Under the pieces are notes generated by a model. That model did no database searches, had not been told where the DNA came from, and saw only the letters and a list, made by a program, of their open reading frames with translations. From Halorussus halophilus (GTDB lineage Archaea > Halobacteriota > Halobacteria > Halobacteriales > Haladaptataceae): a stretch of 64,000 nucleotides of DNA. Positions 45,393-53,247 of this stretch are shown one piece after another; position 1 is the stretch's first letter; each line of letters opens with the position of its first letter. Location: the NCBI RefSeq assembly GCF_008831545.1, contig NZ_CP044524.1:1-64000 (forward strand). The letters run 5' to 3'. A program made the position numbers and the translations under genes.

Positions 45393-46211
45393 ATGGACGC
45401 AAGCACACGGGTAGCGACCGAGGAATCGAACGCTCGAAGCACTGTCGTCGAATGCTCGAACGTCAGCAGAGAGTACGAACGCGGCGGTGGCGGGTCGTGG
45501 CTCCCGTTCGTCGGCGACGAGAGCGGGGAGCGACCGACAGTCAAGGCACTAGACGACGTGTCGCTGGGCATCGAGCGTGGGGAGTTCGTCGGACTCTCCG
45601 GCCCAAGTGGGAGCGGGAAGTCCACGCTCATCCACCTGCTCGCGGGGCTGGACGCGCCGACGAGCGGCACGGTAACGCTCGCTGGCGAAGACGTGGCGAG
45701 TCTGTCCCAGAAGCGGTTGACGCGCCTGCGACTGGAACAGGTCGGCATCGTCTTCCAGCGATTCCACCTCTTGCCGTCGCTGTCGGCGCGAGCGAACGTC
45801 GCGCTCCCCCTCGTGGAGCGGGGCGTGCCGAAACGCGAGCGTCGTGAGCGAGCGGCGAGTCTACTCGAACGCGTCGGACTGGGCGAACGTCAAACGCACA
45901 GGCCGGGAGAACTCTCCGGCGGCGAACAACAGCGAGTCGCCGTCGCGCGGGCGCTCGCTGGCGACCCACTGGTCGTCTTCGCCGACGAACCGACGGGCGA
46001 ACTCGACACTGACACGGGCGAGCGGATTCTCGACCTGCTGGCGGACCTCGCCACCGACCGGTCGGTCGTGCTCGCGTCGCACGACCAGCGCGCGCTCGAC
46101 CGCACCGACCGGGTGATTCGCCTCGTAGACGGTCGGAGGCAGGACGACGCGGTTGTCAAGAGACGAGACGACGCGGCGGTCAGGAGACAGGACGGTAGCC
46201 AAGATGGGTAA
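45393..46211 (+). CDS. MacB/LolD-like ABC transporter ATPase
   Basis: This 272-residue protein has Walker A GPSGSGKSTL, Q-loop IVFQRFHLLP, signature LSGGEQQRVAVARAL, Walker B LVVFADEPTGELD and H-loop ASHDQRAL. The EPTGELD block is typical of the MacB/LolD/FtsE group, which drives export or mechanotransmission of lipids, peptides or lipoproteins. GGGGGA lies just before the ATG at 45393. Its end overlaps the start of the first permease by 8 bases. The C-terminal 25 residues are low-complexity Arg/Asp repeats. Confidence 0.9.
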   Translation: MDASTRVATEESNARSTVVECSNVSREYERGGGGSWLPFVGDESGERPTVKALDDVSLGIERGEFVGLSGPSGSGKSTLIHLLAGLDAPTSGTVTLAGEDVASLSQKRLTRLRLEQVGIVFQRFHLLPSLSARANVALPLVERGVPKRERRERAASLLERVGLGERQTHRPGELSGGEQQRVAVARALAGDPLVVFADEPTGELDTDTGERILDLLADLATDRSVVLASHDQRALDRTDRVIRLVDGRRQDDAVVKRRDDAAVRRQDGSQDG

Positions 46212-47445
46212 GCGACTGACGCGCTGGATGGGCTTGCTCGGCTTCTCACTCCGGCGGACTGCGACGAAGGCGACGCGAACCGCGCCGCGCCAGACGGCCA
46301 TCAGCGTCGCGGGCGTTGCCGTCGCCGTCGCGCTCATGCTGGTCGTGACCGCGACCGGACTCGGACTCGTGCAGGGGACCACGGTTCGGGGCGACGCCGT
46401 CGATTACTGGGTCGTCCCCGAATCCAGTGGCGCGGCGACGATGGTCGTCTCGACGGACGCCCCGCAGTTGGGCGACGTGCATCGCAAGAGCGCGGTGGTG
46501 ATGGAAGACGAACGAGTCGAGTACGCGACGCCGGTTCAGATTTCGGTGGTACAGGTCCGTTCCGGAGGAAGCAACGAGTACGTCCTCGCCGTCGGGGTCG
46601 TCCCCTCGCCGAAGTTAGACGACGTGGCTGGCCTGTCACCCGCGCCGTTGAGCGCGGGCGACCCGTACTTCGCCAACGGGAGCTACGACGGCGAGTGGAC
46701 CGGCCAAGCAGTCCTCTCGGAAGCGGCGGCCGAGCGGGTGGGCGTCTCGCAAGGCACGAACTTCTCGGTCCGCGGCGCGTTCTCCGGTGGGGGGTCAAAC
46801 GACCTGCGAGTCACTGCTGTCGGTCGAACTGCCGTCGAATCTGGCCTCTCTGGGCTCCCAGTGATGCTCGTCCACCTGAGCGAGTTACAGTCGATAACCG
46901 GTGCGCAAGCGAACGACCAAGCCGACCAGATTCTCGTCCAATCGAGCGCGAGCGGTCTCCAGTCCTCGCTCGAAAGTCAGTTCGAGGGCGCGACTGCCGT
47001 CACTCGCGCGGGCTTCACTGCACAGCAGACGGCCGACTCGGACCTGCCGCTCGCGATGGCCGTGGCCGCCCTACTCATCGCCGTAGTCGTCGGCGCACTG
47101 TTCGTCGCCACGACGCAGGGCCTGCAAGTCGAGGCCGACAGCGAGCAGTTGGCCGCCCTCTCGGCGATGGGGTTCTCGCGGCGCGGGCGAGCAGTGCTGT
47201 TGGTCGGACAGGCACTCGCGCTGACGCTCGTCGGCGGCGCGCTCGGCGTCGGCTTGGCATACCTCGCAACGATGCTGACGAACTTCGTAGCCACGCGCGC
47301 TATCGCACCCGTGCCGATCGCCGACTTCCACCCCCTACTCGTGGCCTACGGACTCGGCGTCTCCGCGCTCATCGGCCTGTTAGTCGTACCCTACCTGCTG
47401 GCGATGGAGCGCCGGACGCAGGCCATCACAGAGGTGATTCGATGA
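46204..47445 (+). CDS. FtsX-like ABC permease subunit 1 (MacB type)
   Basis: This 413-residue protein has an N-terminal transmembrane helix (about 34-52; ISVAGVAVAVALMLVVTATGL), a large extracellular periplasmic-core-like domain and three C-terminal helices (about 285-305, 332-355, 378-398). This is the four-helix MacB/FtsX layout. ATG 46204 is chosen over 46153 because it follows a purine-rich stretch, the longer frame is a continuation of the ATPase gene's low-complexity end, and the helix then sits at the usual position. With the ATPase and second permease it probably forms a heteromeric exporter. Confidence 0.88.
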   Translation: MGKRLTRWMGLLGFSLRRTATKATRTAPRQTAISVAGVAVAVALMLVVTATGLGLVQGTTVRGDAVDYWVVPESSGAATMVVSTDAPQLGDVHRKSAVVMEDERVEYATPVQISVVQVRSGGSNEYVLAVGVVPSPKLDDVAGLSPAPLSAGDPYFANGSYDGEWTGQAVLSEAAAERVGVSQGTNFSVRGAFSGGGSNDLRVTAVGRTAVESGLSGLPVMLVHLSELQSITGAQANDQADQILVQSSASGLQSSLESQFEGATAVTRAGFTAQQTADSDLPLAMAVAALLIAVVVGALFVATTQGLQVEADSEQLAALSAMGFSRRGRAVLLVGQALALTLVGGALGVGLAYLATMLTNFVATRAIAPVPIADFHPLLVAYGLGVSALIGLLVVPYLLAMERRTQAITEVIR

Positions 47446-47464
47446 CTCCCGAGGTGGTCCTTCG

Positions 47465-48679
47465 ATGAGCAAACTCCGCGTCGCGCTCGCAGTTGCGGCC
47501 GCGCAACTCCGTCACGACCGTGCGCGCACTGTCCTCGCAGTGGTCGGCGTCGCAGTCGCCGTCCTCTCGACGACCCTGCTCGCCAGTCTCGGCGTCGGCG
47601 TGGTCGAAACCGGCCAGCAGAAGTTCGACGCCTCGGGCCGGGACCTCTGGGTCACCGGCGGGTCGCTCTCGGAAGGCCCCGGCGGGTTCGGGACCTCGAT
47701 TCTGAACGCCCACGAAGTCGCCGACGACGTCGAAGCGCGAGAAGACGTTCACACGGCCACACCGATGGCGTTCCGGAGCGTCTACGTCGGCAACGGTTCG
47801 GGCGAGATGCAGACGCTGGTCGGCGTCGGCGTCCCCGGCGGCGGTCCCTTCGTCGAGATTTCGGAGGGCCGCAGTTGGGAAGACAGCGACAGCCACTACG
47901 CCAACGGGAGCTACGACGGCCCGATGACGCGAGAAGTCCTCATCGACGCTCGCACTGCCGAACTGCTAGACGTTGGCGTCGGCGACGAGATTCAGATGGG
48001 TGGCTCCGTCGAGAGCGCGCGCCGGAACACGTTCACGGTCGTCGGCATCTCGCCGACGTTCTCTAGCTTCCTCGGCGCGGCGACGGTGACGGCCCCGCTG
48101 AGCGAACTCCAGTCGGTGACGGGCACGAGCGGCCAAGACCGCGCGACGTTCATCACCGTCGCGCTCGCCGAGGGCGCGGACCCAGGAGCAGTCGAGAACG
48201 AGCTACAGCAGGCGTATCCAGACTACACCGTCCGGACGAACGACGAGCAGATGCAGTCAGTACTCCAGCACAACGCCGTCGTCATCGCCGTCGGCGCGGC
48301 GCTGGTCGTCCTCTCGGTGGTCGCCGGGTTCGCGCTGACGCTGAACGTTCTCTCCATCGTCGTCTTCCAGCAACGCGAGGAACTGGCCGCGCTGACTGCG
48401 CTCGGCGTCTCCTCGCGCACGCTCGTCGGGATGGTCGGCGCGCAGGGCGTCCTCCTCGGATTGCTCGGTGGAGTTCTGGGCATCCTCGCGACGCCGCCGT
48501 TCGTCTTCGCGCTGAACTACGCCGCGGAGACAATCGTCGGCTTCGAGGGGTTAGTCCAGACGCCCGAAACCGTCCTCCTGCTCGGCGTCGGCATCGCACT
48601 CGTCATCGGGACGCTCGCCGCGCTCGTGGCTGGTTGGCGGTCGCTGAAGACGGTCGGCGTCGAGCAGTTGGCGCACTGA
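47465..48679 (+). CDS. FtsX-like ABC permease subunit 2 (MacB type)
   Basis: This 404-residue protein has the same layout as the gene before it: one N-terminal helix (AVVGVAVAVLSTTLLASLGVG), an extracellular domain and three C-terminal helices. FQQREELAALTALGVSSRTL is the conserved cytoplasmic loop of FtsX permeases. It begins 19 bases after the stop of permease 1. The extracellular domains of the two are related (both have FANGSYDG/YANGSYDG), so they arose by duplication. Transported substrate is unknown; the location suggests lipoprotein, peptide or glycan-related cargo. Confidence 0.88.
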   Translation: MSKLRVALAVAAAQLRHDRARTVLAVVGVAVAVLSTTLLASLGVGVVETGQQKFDASGRDLWVTGGSLSEGPGGFGTSILNAHEVADDVEAREDVHTATPMAFRSVYVGNGSGEMQTLVGVGVPGGGPFVEISEGRSWEDSDSHYANGSYDGPMTREVLIDARTAELLDVGVGDEIQMGGSVESARRNTFTVVGISPTFSSFLGAATVTAPLSELQSVTGTSGQDRATFITVALAEGADPGAVENELQQAYPDYTVRTNDEQMQSVLQHNAVVIAVGAALVVLSVVAGFALTLNVLSIVVFQQREELAALTALGVSSRTLVGMVGAQGVLLGLLGGVLGILATPPFVFALNYAAETIVGFEGLVQTPETVLLLGVGIALVIGTLAALVAGWRSLKTVGVEQLAH

Positions 48680-48703
48680 GGTTCAAGGAACGTTCGACGA
48701 CCC

Positions 48704-49294
48704 TTAGACGGCCTCCTGAAGTTCCTCGTACTGCTCTTCGAACTGCGACTTGCACGACGAACAGCAGAAGTGGTAGATTTCGCCGCCGAGACGCGCCGAC
48801 TCGCCCTCGCTCGTCACGGAGTTGCCACACTCGTCGCACTCCAGCGCGAACTCGACGCCCCGCGGTTGCGGGTACCACGTCGAATCGACCAGCAGACTCA
48901 CGTCGTACTCGCGCACTGCGGTCGTGTCGATAGTCTCGTCAAGCAGCGGTTCGATGGCGTTCTCTTGCAGGCGGGCCTGAAAGACGATGCGACCCTCGGC
49001 GGTGACGAAGACGTGTTCGACGCCCTCTATCTCCTCGATGGCCGCGCGAACGTCGCCGACGCGGCCCGGTTCCGCGCGCAGATCTACCAGCACGGAGACG
49101 CCGTCCGCGAGCAACGAGCGGTCGAGGTCCACCGTGAACCGGCGGATGACGCCGAGGTCCGCGAGGCGGTCGATTCGGTCCGAAACCGTGGGCGGTGAGA
49201 GGTTCACGGCGTCGGCGATTTCGTTGTACGGGCGGCGACCGTCGGAGACCAACAGTCGGAGGATTTCGAGGTCGGTTTCGTCGAGTTCTCGCAT
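48704..49294 (-). CDS. AsnC/Lrp-type regulator with C-terminal TRASH metal-sensor domain (copper)
   Basis: This 196-residue protein has an AsnC/Lrp helix-turn-helix (ELDETDLEILRLLVSDGRRPYNEIA..LSPPTVSDRI) at residues 1-60, a central ligand-domain-like alpha/beta part, and a TRASH domain at the end: CDEC near residue 155 and YHFCCSSCKSQFEEQY near 178. TRASH domains bind metals. The Halobacterium homologue of this type (AsnC-TRASH, next to copper chaperone) controls copper export genes, so it is probably the regulator of copZ here and of copA 37 kb away. It is divergent from copZ; the 185-base gap has a GAAAC-AA-GTTTC palindrome. Confidence 0.88.
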   Translation of the reverse strand: MRELDETDLEILRLLVSDGRRPYNEIADAVNLSPPTVSDRIDRLADLGVIRRFTVDLDRSLLADGVSVLVDLRAEPGRVGDVRAAIEEIEGVEHVFVTAEGRIVFQARLQENAIEPLLDETIDTTAVREYDVSLLVDSTWYPQPRGVEFALECDECGNSVTSEGESARLGGEIYHFCCSSCKSQFEEQYEELQEAV

Positions 49295-49320
49295 TATCAT
49301 CGTATTGTCACGCCAAAGTA

Positions 49321-49332
49321 GAAACAAGTTTC
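49321..49332. promoter_or_regulatory. Palindrome GAAAC-AA-GTTTC upstream of the copper regulator
   Basis: A perfect 5-base inverted repeat with a 2-base spacer lies 27 bases upstream of the regulator start, at the expected position of a promoter or operator on the minus strand. It could be an autoregulatory site for this AsnC-type protein. copA has a different palindrome (GAAAATTTTC), so a shared site is not shown. Confidence 0.35.
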
Positions 49333-49479
49333 GCCCGACTGGCCGAAATCGGGGGAGTGCGTCGGGCGGGACGGACTGGCGTGCCGAGCGACGACGGACG
49401 AATCGAGGGACCGAGTCGGACCAACCGCACGGAGTGAAGACGAAAGTTGAAAGCGGGAGGGAGAACAATCCATGCTCGT

Positions 49480-49677
49480 ATGAGTCGAACACTCACCGTC
49501 GGAGGGATGAGTTGTGGTGGCTGTGAACAGAACGTCGTAGACGCACTCGAAGCACTCGACGGCGTCGAAGACGCGAGCGCCGACCACGAGAGCGACAGCG
49601 CGACCGTCGAGGGCGAAGCCGACACGGCCGCGCTCGTGTCCGCAGTCGAAGACGCCGGATACGACGCGTCTGCCTGA
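49480..49677 (+). CDS. copZ: Copper chaperone CopZ-like (HMA domain)
   Basis: This 65-residue single heavy-metal-associated domain has GGMSCGGC (Cys12/Cys15), the Cu+ binding loop. It delivers Cu+ to CopA (whose N-terminal HMA domains have the same motif) and may inform the regulator. It starts at ATG 49480 after GGGAGGGAG. An upstream TTG extends the frame by 11 residues that do not fit the fold. It is divergent from the AsnC-TRASH regulator, a typical haloarchaeal copper pair. Confidence 0.88.
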   Translation: MSRTLTVGGMSCGGCEQNVVDALEALDGVEDASADHESDSATVEGEADTAALVSAVEDAGYDASA

Positions 49678-49678
49678 G

Positions 49679-49957
49679 TCAGTTCACCGATTCTATCGCG
49701 ACGGCCAGTTTCCGCTGGTTCGACCGCACCTGCTTCTCTGAGAGGGGCACGTAGCCGATGTCGGCCGCCAAGTGGGTCGCCGCGAGCGAGAGGTAGAATC
49801 GACAGAACTCCCGAACGAGCGGGTCCGTGAGACGCTGTCTGTCTACGTAGACGAACAGCGGTCGGGAGAGCGGAGTGTACACACCGTTCTTGGCGTTCTC
49901 CAGCGACGGCGACTGGCTACTACTACCAGACCACCAATGAAGATATTTAACACTTCA
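49679..49957 (-). pseudogene. C-terminal remnant of a PstS-type phosphate-binding protein
   Basis: Reading the minus strand from about 49957 gives an open frame whose C-terminal 70 residues match the end of haloarchaeal phosphate ABC binding proteins: YTPLSRPLFVYV, then REFCRFYLSLA and IGYVPLSE. The match extends upstream to SPSLENAKNG, and before that a TGA is present at about 49960. The other 75 percent of the protein, including the signal and phosphate-binding residues, is missing, and a separate plus-strand gene begins at 49973. The native stop codon is kept. It looks like the tail of a gene cut off by a rearrangement. Confidence 0.65.
49944..49950 (+). promoter_or_regulatory. TATA-like box (TATTTAA) for the membrane gene at 49973
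   Basis: TATTTAA lies about 26 bases before the ATG at 49973, the spacing expected for a leaderless haloarchaeal transcript. This supports ATG 49973 over the in-frame ATG at 49937, which would sit inside the promoter. Confidence 0.5.
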
Positions 49958-49972
49958 GGAACATCGACAGGT

Positions 49973-50464
49973 ATGACCCTCTCCGCGAAACGACTGGCTA
50001 CGGAAGCGATTCCGGTCGCCACGATACTGTTGTTCTGGAACGTCCTCGGATGGATTGCCGACATGCAGGAGGCTGGTGGCCTGGTCCGAACCGCTGGAAC
50101 CGTGATGGCCGCGCTCTACGTCGTTCTTCGCGGTGTGGCGCTCGCACCGGAAGTCACGCCGTTCGGATTGGAGAAATTCAGTCCGCTCCTGAGAGACGAC
50201 GTCAAGAAACTGCTCTCCGAAAACGCCCGCATCGCCGTCCCCGCCGGAGTCTGGTTTCTCGCGGGGATGGTCGTCTTCGCGGTCTATCCTTCGTACGTTC
50301 ATCTCGACATTCTCGGCGCCTTCGGAAGCGCACTCGCTGGTGCAGGTCTCGGGGTCGTCGGACTGTATGCGATGGCAGTCGGTACGTCCGTCCTCGGGGG
50401 GCACGACGCGCCCGACGTGCCCTCGAACGACGAGTCATCGGACAACGCGTCAGCAGACGACTAG
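49973..50464 (+). CDS. Haloarchaeal four-helix membrane protein, unknown function
   Basis: This 163-residue protein has four hydrophobic segments (about 14-30, 38-56, 84-104 and 112-136) and an acidic tail (SNDESSDNASADD). I do not recognise a named family. The TATA-like box 26 bases before the start indicates its own promoter and a leaderless mRNA. It lies between the PstS remnant and hemE. No link to either is apparent. Confidence 0.65.
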   Translation: MTLSAKRLATEAIPVATILLFWNVLGWIADMQEAGGLVRTAGTVMAALYVVLRGVALAPEVTPFGLEKFSPLLRDDVKKLLSENARIAVPAGVWFLAGMVVFAVYPSYVHLDILGAFGSALAGAGLGVVGLYAMAVGTSVLGGHDAPDVPSNDESSDNASADD

Positions 50465-50780
50465 AATAATCGCGACGGGACCCTCCGACGAGATTCATCT
50501 ACGTGCAACGAGTCGTCCAGTTCGAGCCACTCGCGGACCCACGTCGTGGCGTCGGCGAGCGTGCCGTTCGCCAAGGGGCGACCTCCGCGGACGCGGTTTG
50601 TCCGGTGACGGTGCGGTCTCACAGGTATCGAGAGTAGCTAGCTACGAATCACTCAGCAGAACGAATTCCGCTTTTACTCGGCGAGATGAAACGAGCGGTG
50701 GAGACTCACTGGACTGAGAACGACAAAACCCGACACTACTGAACACGAATTCCCCAAGCCCAATTCCGAACCCATTTAGC
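50465..50780. other. Intergenic stretch before hemE, with a short doubtful minus-strand frame
   Basis: A 53-codon minus-strand frame (GTG at 50622 to TAG at 50461-50463) has a protein-like C-terminal part (LANGTLADATTWVREWLELD) and could be a gene remnant, but it has no recognised family and no promoter. The rest of the stretch, up to the hemE start, holds no repeat or clear signal that I can see. Confidence 0.35.
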
Positions 50781-51815
50781 ATGTCCCGCGACAACTCCCG
50801 ACCAATGAGCGACCTTCTCGTCAGAGCGGCCCGCGGCGAGCGAACCGAACGGCCGCCCGTCTGGCTGATGCGGCAAGCGGGCCGATACATCCCCGAGTAT
50901 CGTGCGATACGCGAAGACTATACCTTCAAGGAGGCAATCTCGACGCCCGAAGTCGCGGAAGAAATTACGCTCCTGCCGTGGAGACTGTTCGAACCAGACG
51001 GACTGGTGATGTTCTCGGACATCCTCACCGTCCTCGAACCGCTCGGCCTCGACTACCACATCGAGAGCGGCGTCGGGCCGGTTATCGAGAACCCCGTCAA
51101 TGGGCCGGAGGACGTACCGACCGACCACTCTGACGTGCGCGAGGAACTCGACTACGTGGGTGCGCTCCTCGAACGCCTGCAGGACAGCATCGGCGACCAG
51201 ACGAGCATCATCGGCTTCGCTGGTGGGCCGTTCACGCTAGCGGCCTACGCCGTCGCCGGAAAGCCAGCGGGCAAGAAGCAACTTCCGATTCGGCGGTTCC
51301 GCGTCGAGCACTCCGACGCCTTTTCGGCTCTGCTCGAACGCTTCGCCGACGTAACCGTCGAGTACGTGCAGTACCAGCAGGAGGCGGGCGCGGACGTGAT
51401 TCAGCTGTTCGACACCTACGCCGGACTGCTCACACCCGACGACTACCGGGAGTTCGTCCAACCGCACCACCAGCGAATCTTCGACGCCGTGGACGTACCA
51501 GGTATCGTCTTCGCACGGAACCCCGGCGGAAAGTTGGACCTGCTCGAAAACTCGGGCGCGGACGTAGTGAGTCTCGACTGGACCGTAGACATGGCCGACT
51601 CCCGTCAGCAGTTGGGCGACACGCCCGTGCAGGGGAATTTGGACCCGACATATCTCTTAGGCGACGAGGAGTTCATCCGCCAGCAGACCCGCGAGGTCAT
51701 CGAGAAGGCAGGCCCGGCGGGCCACATTCTGAACTTGGGTCACGGCATCAATCGGAACACGCCGGTCGAGAACGCCCAAGCGTTCGTAGACGAAGCGAAG
51801 CAGACAGAGTGGTGA
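50781..51815 (+). CDS. hemE: Uroporphyrinogen decarboxylase
   Basis: This 344-residue enzyme removes four acetate carboxyls from uroporphyrinogen III to make coproporphyrinogen III. The family signature PPVWLMRQAGRYIPEYR lies at residues 25-41, with the catalytic Asp in VMFSDIL, GFAGGPFTLAAY, FDTYAG, and the C-terminal NLGHGI. All conserved parts are intact. ATG 50781 and ATG 50805 are both possible; either gives the full domain. It is monocistronic here. The later steps hemG and hemH are 5-8 kb away on the opposite strand. Confidence 0.95.
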   Translation: MSRDNSRPMSDLLVRAARGERTERPPVWLMRQAGRYIPEYRAIREDYTFKEAISTPEVAEEITLLPWRLFEPDGLVMFSDILTVLEPLGLDYHIESGVGPVIENPVNGPEDVPTDHSDVREELDYVGALLERLQDSIGDQTSIIGFAGGPFTLAAYAVAGKPAGKKQLPIRRFRVEHSDAFSALLERFADVTVEYVQYQQEAGADVIQLFDTYAGLLTPDDYREFVQPHHQRIFDAVDVPGIVFARNPGGKLDLLENSGADVVSLDWTVDMADSRQQLGDTPVQGNLDPTYLLGDEEFIRQQTREVIEKAGPAGHILNLGHGINRNTPVENAQAFVDEAKQTEW

Positions 51816-51892
51816 GGAGCGTAGAATTCGCAGTACAGCGTCCAGCTGTCAGCGTCGGAGCAGCAGCACTGTACCCGCGGCGAGGAGCGTCG

Positions 51893-53029
51893 TCAGACCA
51901 CCGCTAGCGACACCAGCGAGGAATCCATCGCCGCCCACCGGTGAGTTGGCACCGTCAGCGGGTGCGGATTCGCCGGTTCCTCCGTCAGATCTGTTCGCAC
52001 TCGACGCGTTCTGTGCAGTTTGGTGGTCTGATTCTGTGCAGTTTGATTCGTGTTCTCGCTAGCCTGCCCGTCGGTTCCGTTCAGTGAATCGACCTGCTGT
52101 CGGAGGTCCGCTATCGTCTCGTTCTTCCATTCGAGTCGGAGTTGGTACTGCTCGATAGTCCCGTTCTTCCGCTCTAAGCGGCGTTCCAGAGAGTCGATGC
52201 GGTCCACCTTCGAGACGCTGTCTGCTGAAACAGAGTAGTCGCCGCCGATATTGGTCTCTGCCCACAGCAACCATCTCTTCTTGAACACTTCGTAGGAGAC
52301 GCCTAGCTCGGACTGAACGACTTCTTCGAACTCGCCGGTGCTGCTCAGCATCTCGAACACCGCCTCCTCGCCGTACTCGTTCATCACGTAGTGCATGAGC
52401 AAGTGCCCACCAGCGTACTGGTCTTGGGTCAACACGGAGAAGTAACCGGCCCCATCCTCGACTTTCTGTTCGAACTTCTCTACTCCGGGGTCGTAGTTCC
52501 GTTGGATGTCTTCCGAGACGTTGTGATAGGCGTAGTACTCACTCAGACCTTCGCCGAACCACGACGGATACCGCGTGTGGTAGCGGTCGCCGTGTCGCTC
52601 AACGTACTCGTAGAGCATGATGTTCGCGTACTCGTGAGCCAGATTCTTCTTGATGTAATACTCGTCCACGTATTCAACCGTCTCCCAATCCGACGGGGCG
52701 ATAAGATTGATTCGTTTCGGAGCGGTGTGCCAGTGGAGCGAGTACCGACTGTCCTCCCACTCGTCTATCGGGTGGATTCTGACAATTATCTTCTCGTCTA
52801 TCGTCGTATCGACTGGCGTCTCGGCCTGTAGCTCGGTTCGAATGTCCTGAAGCATGTTGAGGGTCTCTTGGGCCGACGCCTCGTATCCGTCAGCGTACTT
52901 CACGACGAAGTGGTCGTCGGATACTGAATTCGGTAGTTCGCCGTCGGGGTCGGCCGCCACGGGACCGACGAACGTGGAGGTGACGAGGAGACAGGCGAAG
53001 AGCGTCCGAAAAGAGTCCGCTGGGAGCAT
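51893..53029 (-). CDS. Peptidase-MA-like secreted protein, frameshifted C-terminus, degenerate HExxH
   Basis: This 378-residue protein has a signal peptide (LFACLLVTSTFVGPVAA) and a gluzincin-like domain with His132-Glu133-Tyr-Ala-Asn136 and Glu160 (WFGEGLSEYYA). In active relatives the motif is HExxH, so the second zinc ligand is Asn here. A helical region (about 270-320) follows. From residue about 329 the frame is shifted: the predicted tail is basic, but a different frame of the same DNA encodes a normal C-terminal membrane helix (GFLAGVASGGLTTLLAAGTV) ending in TGA at 51849-51851. Removing a 23-base duplicated unit (52009-52044) restores that frame. The ancestral protein was thus membrane-anchored. 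The present one would be released or altered. Confidence 0.8.
   Translation of the reverse strand: MLPADSFRTLFACLLVTSTFVGPVAADPDGELPNSVSDDHFVVKYADGYEASAQETLNMLQDIRTELQAETPVDTTIDEKIIVRIHPIDEWEDSRYSLHWHTAPKRINLIAPSDWETVEYVDEYYIKKNLAHEYANIMLYEYVERHGDRYHTRYPSWFGEGLSEYYAYHNVSEDIQRNYDPGVEKFEQKVEDGAGYFSVLTQDQYAGGHLLMHYVMNEYGEEAVFEMLSSTGEFEEVVQSELGVSYEVFKKRWLLWAETNIGGDYSVSADSVSKVDRIDSLERRLERKNGTIEQYQLRLEWKNETIADLRQQVDSLNGTDGQASENTNQTAQNQTTKLHRTRRVRTDLTEEPANPHPLTVPTHRWAAMDSSLVSLAVV
52009..52044 (+). repeat. Direct repeat that causes a 23-base frameshift in the peptidase-like gene
   Basis: TTCTGTGCAGTTT occurs at 52009-52021 and at 52032-52044, with ten bases between them (period 23, not a multiple of three). 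Deleting one 23-base unit joins the upstream frame to the frame that encodes the membrane anchor. This is the pattern left by a slipped duplication. Confidence 0.85.
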
Positions 53030-53247
53030 ATCCGCCAGTGAATACTAAATTCGATTAAATGTTAGGATATCGGAGTGGAAGCTATCGACCGGCCACCAGA
53101 AATCCAGTTTGGGGTATTTTGTTGGGATACCAACCCAGGATGCCAGTACTGATGTGCAACAGTAGCGGCGGCCAATTATTTCAGCAGAGTAACCATAAAC
53201 GTTCGCAGAACGAGATTTATGTAATTCTAATTATCTTTTGTCGGAGG

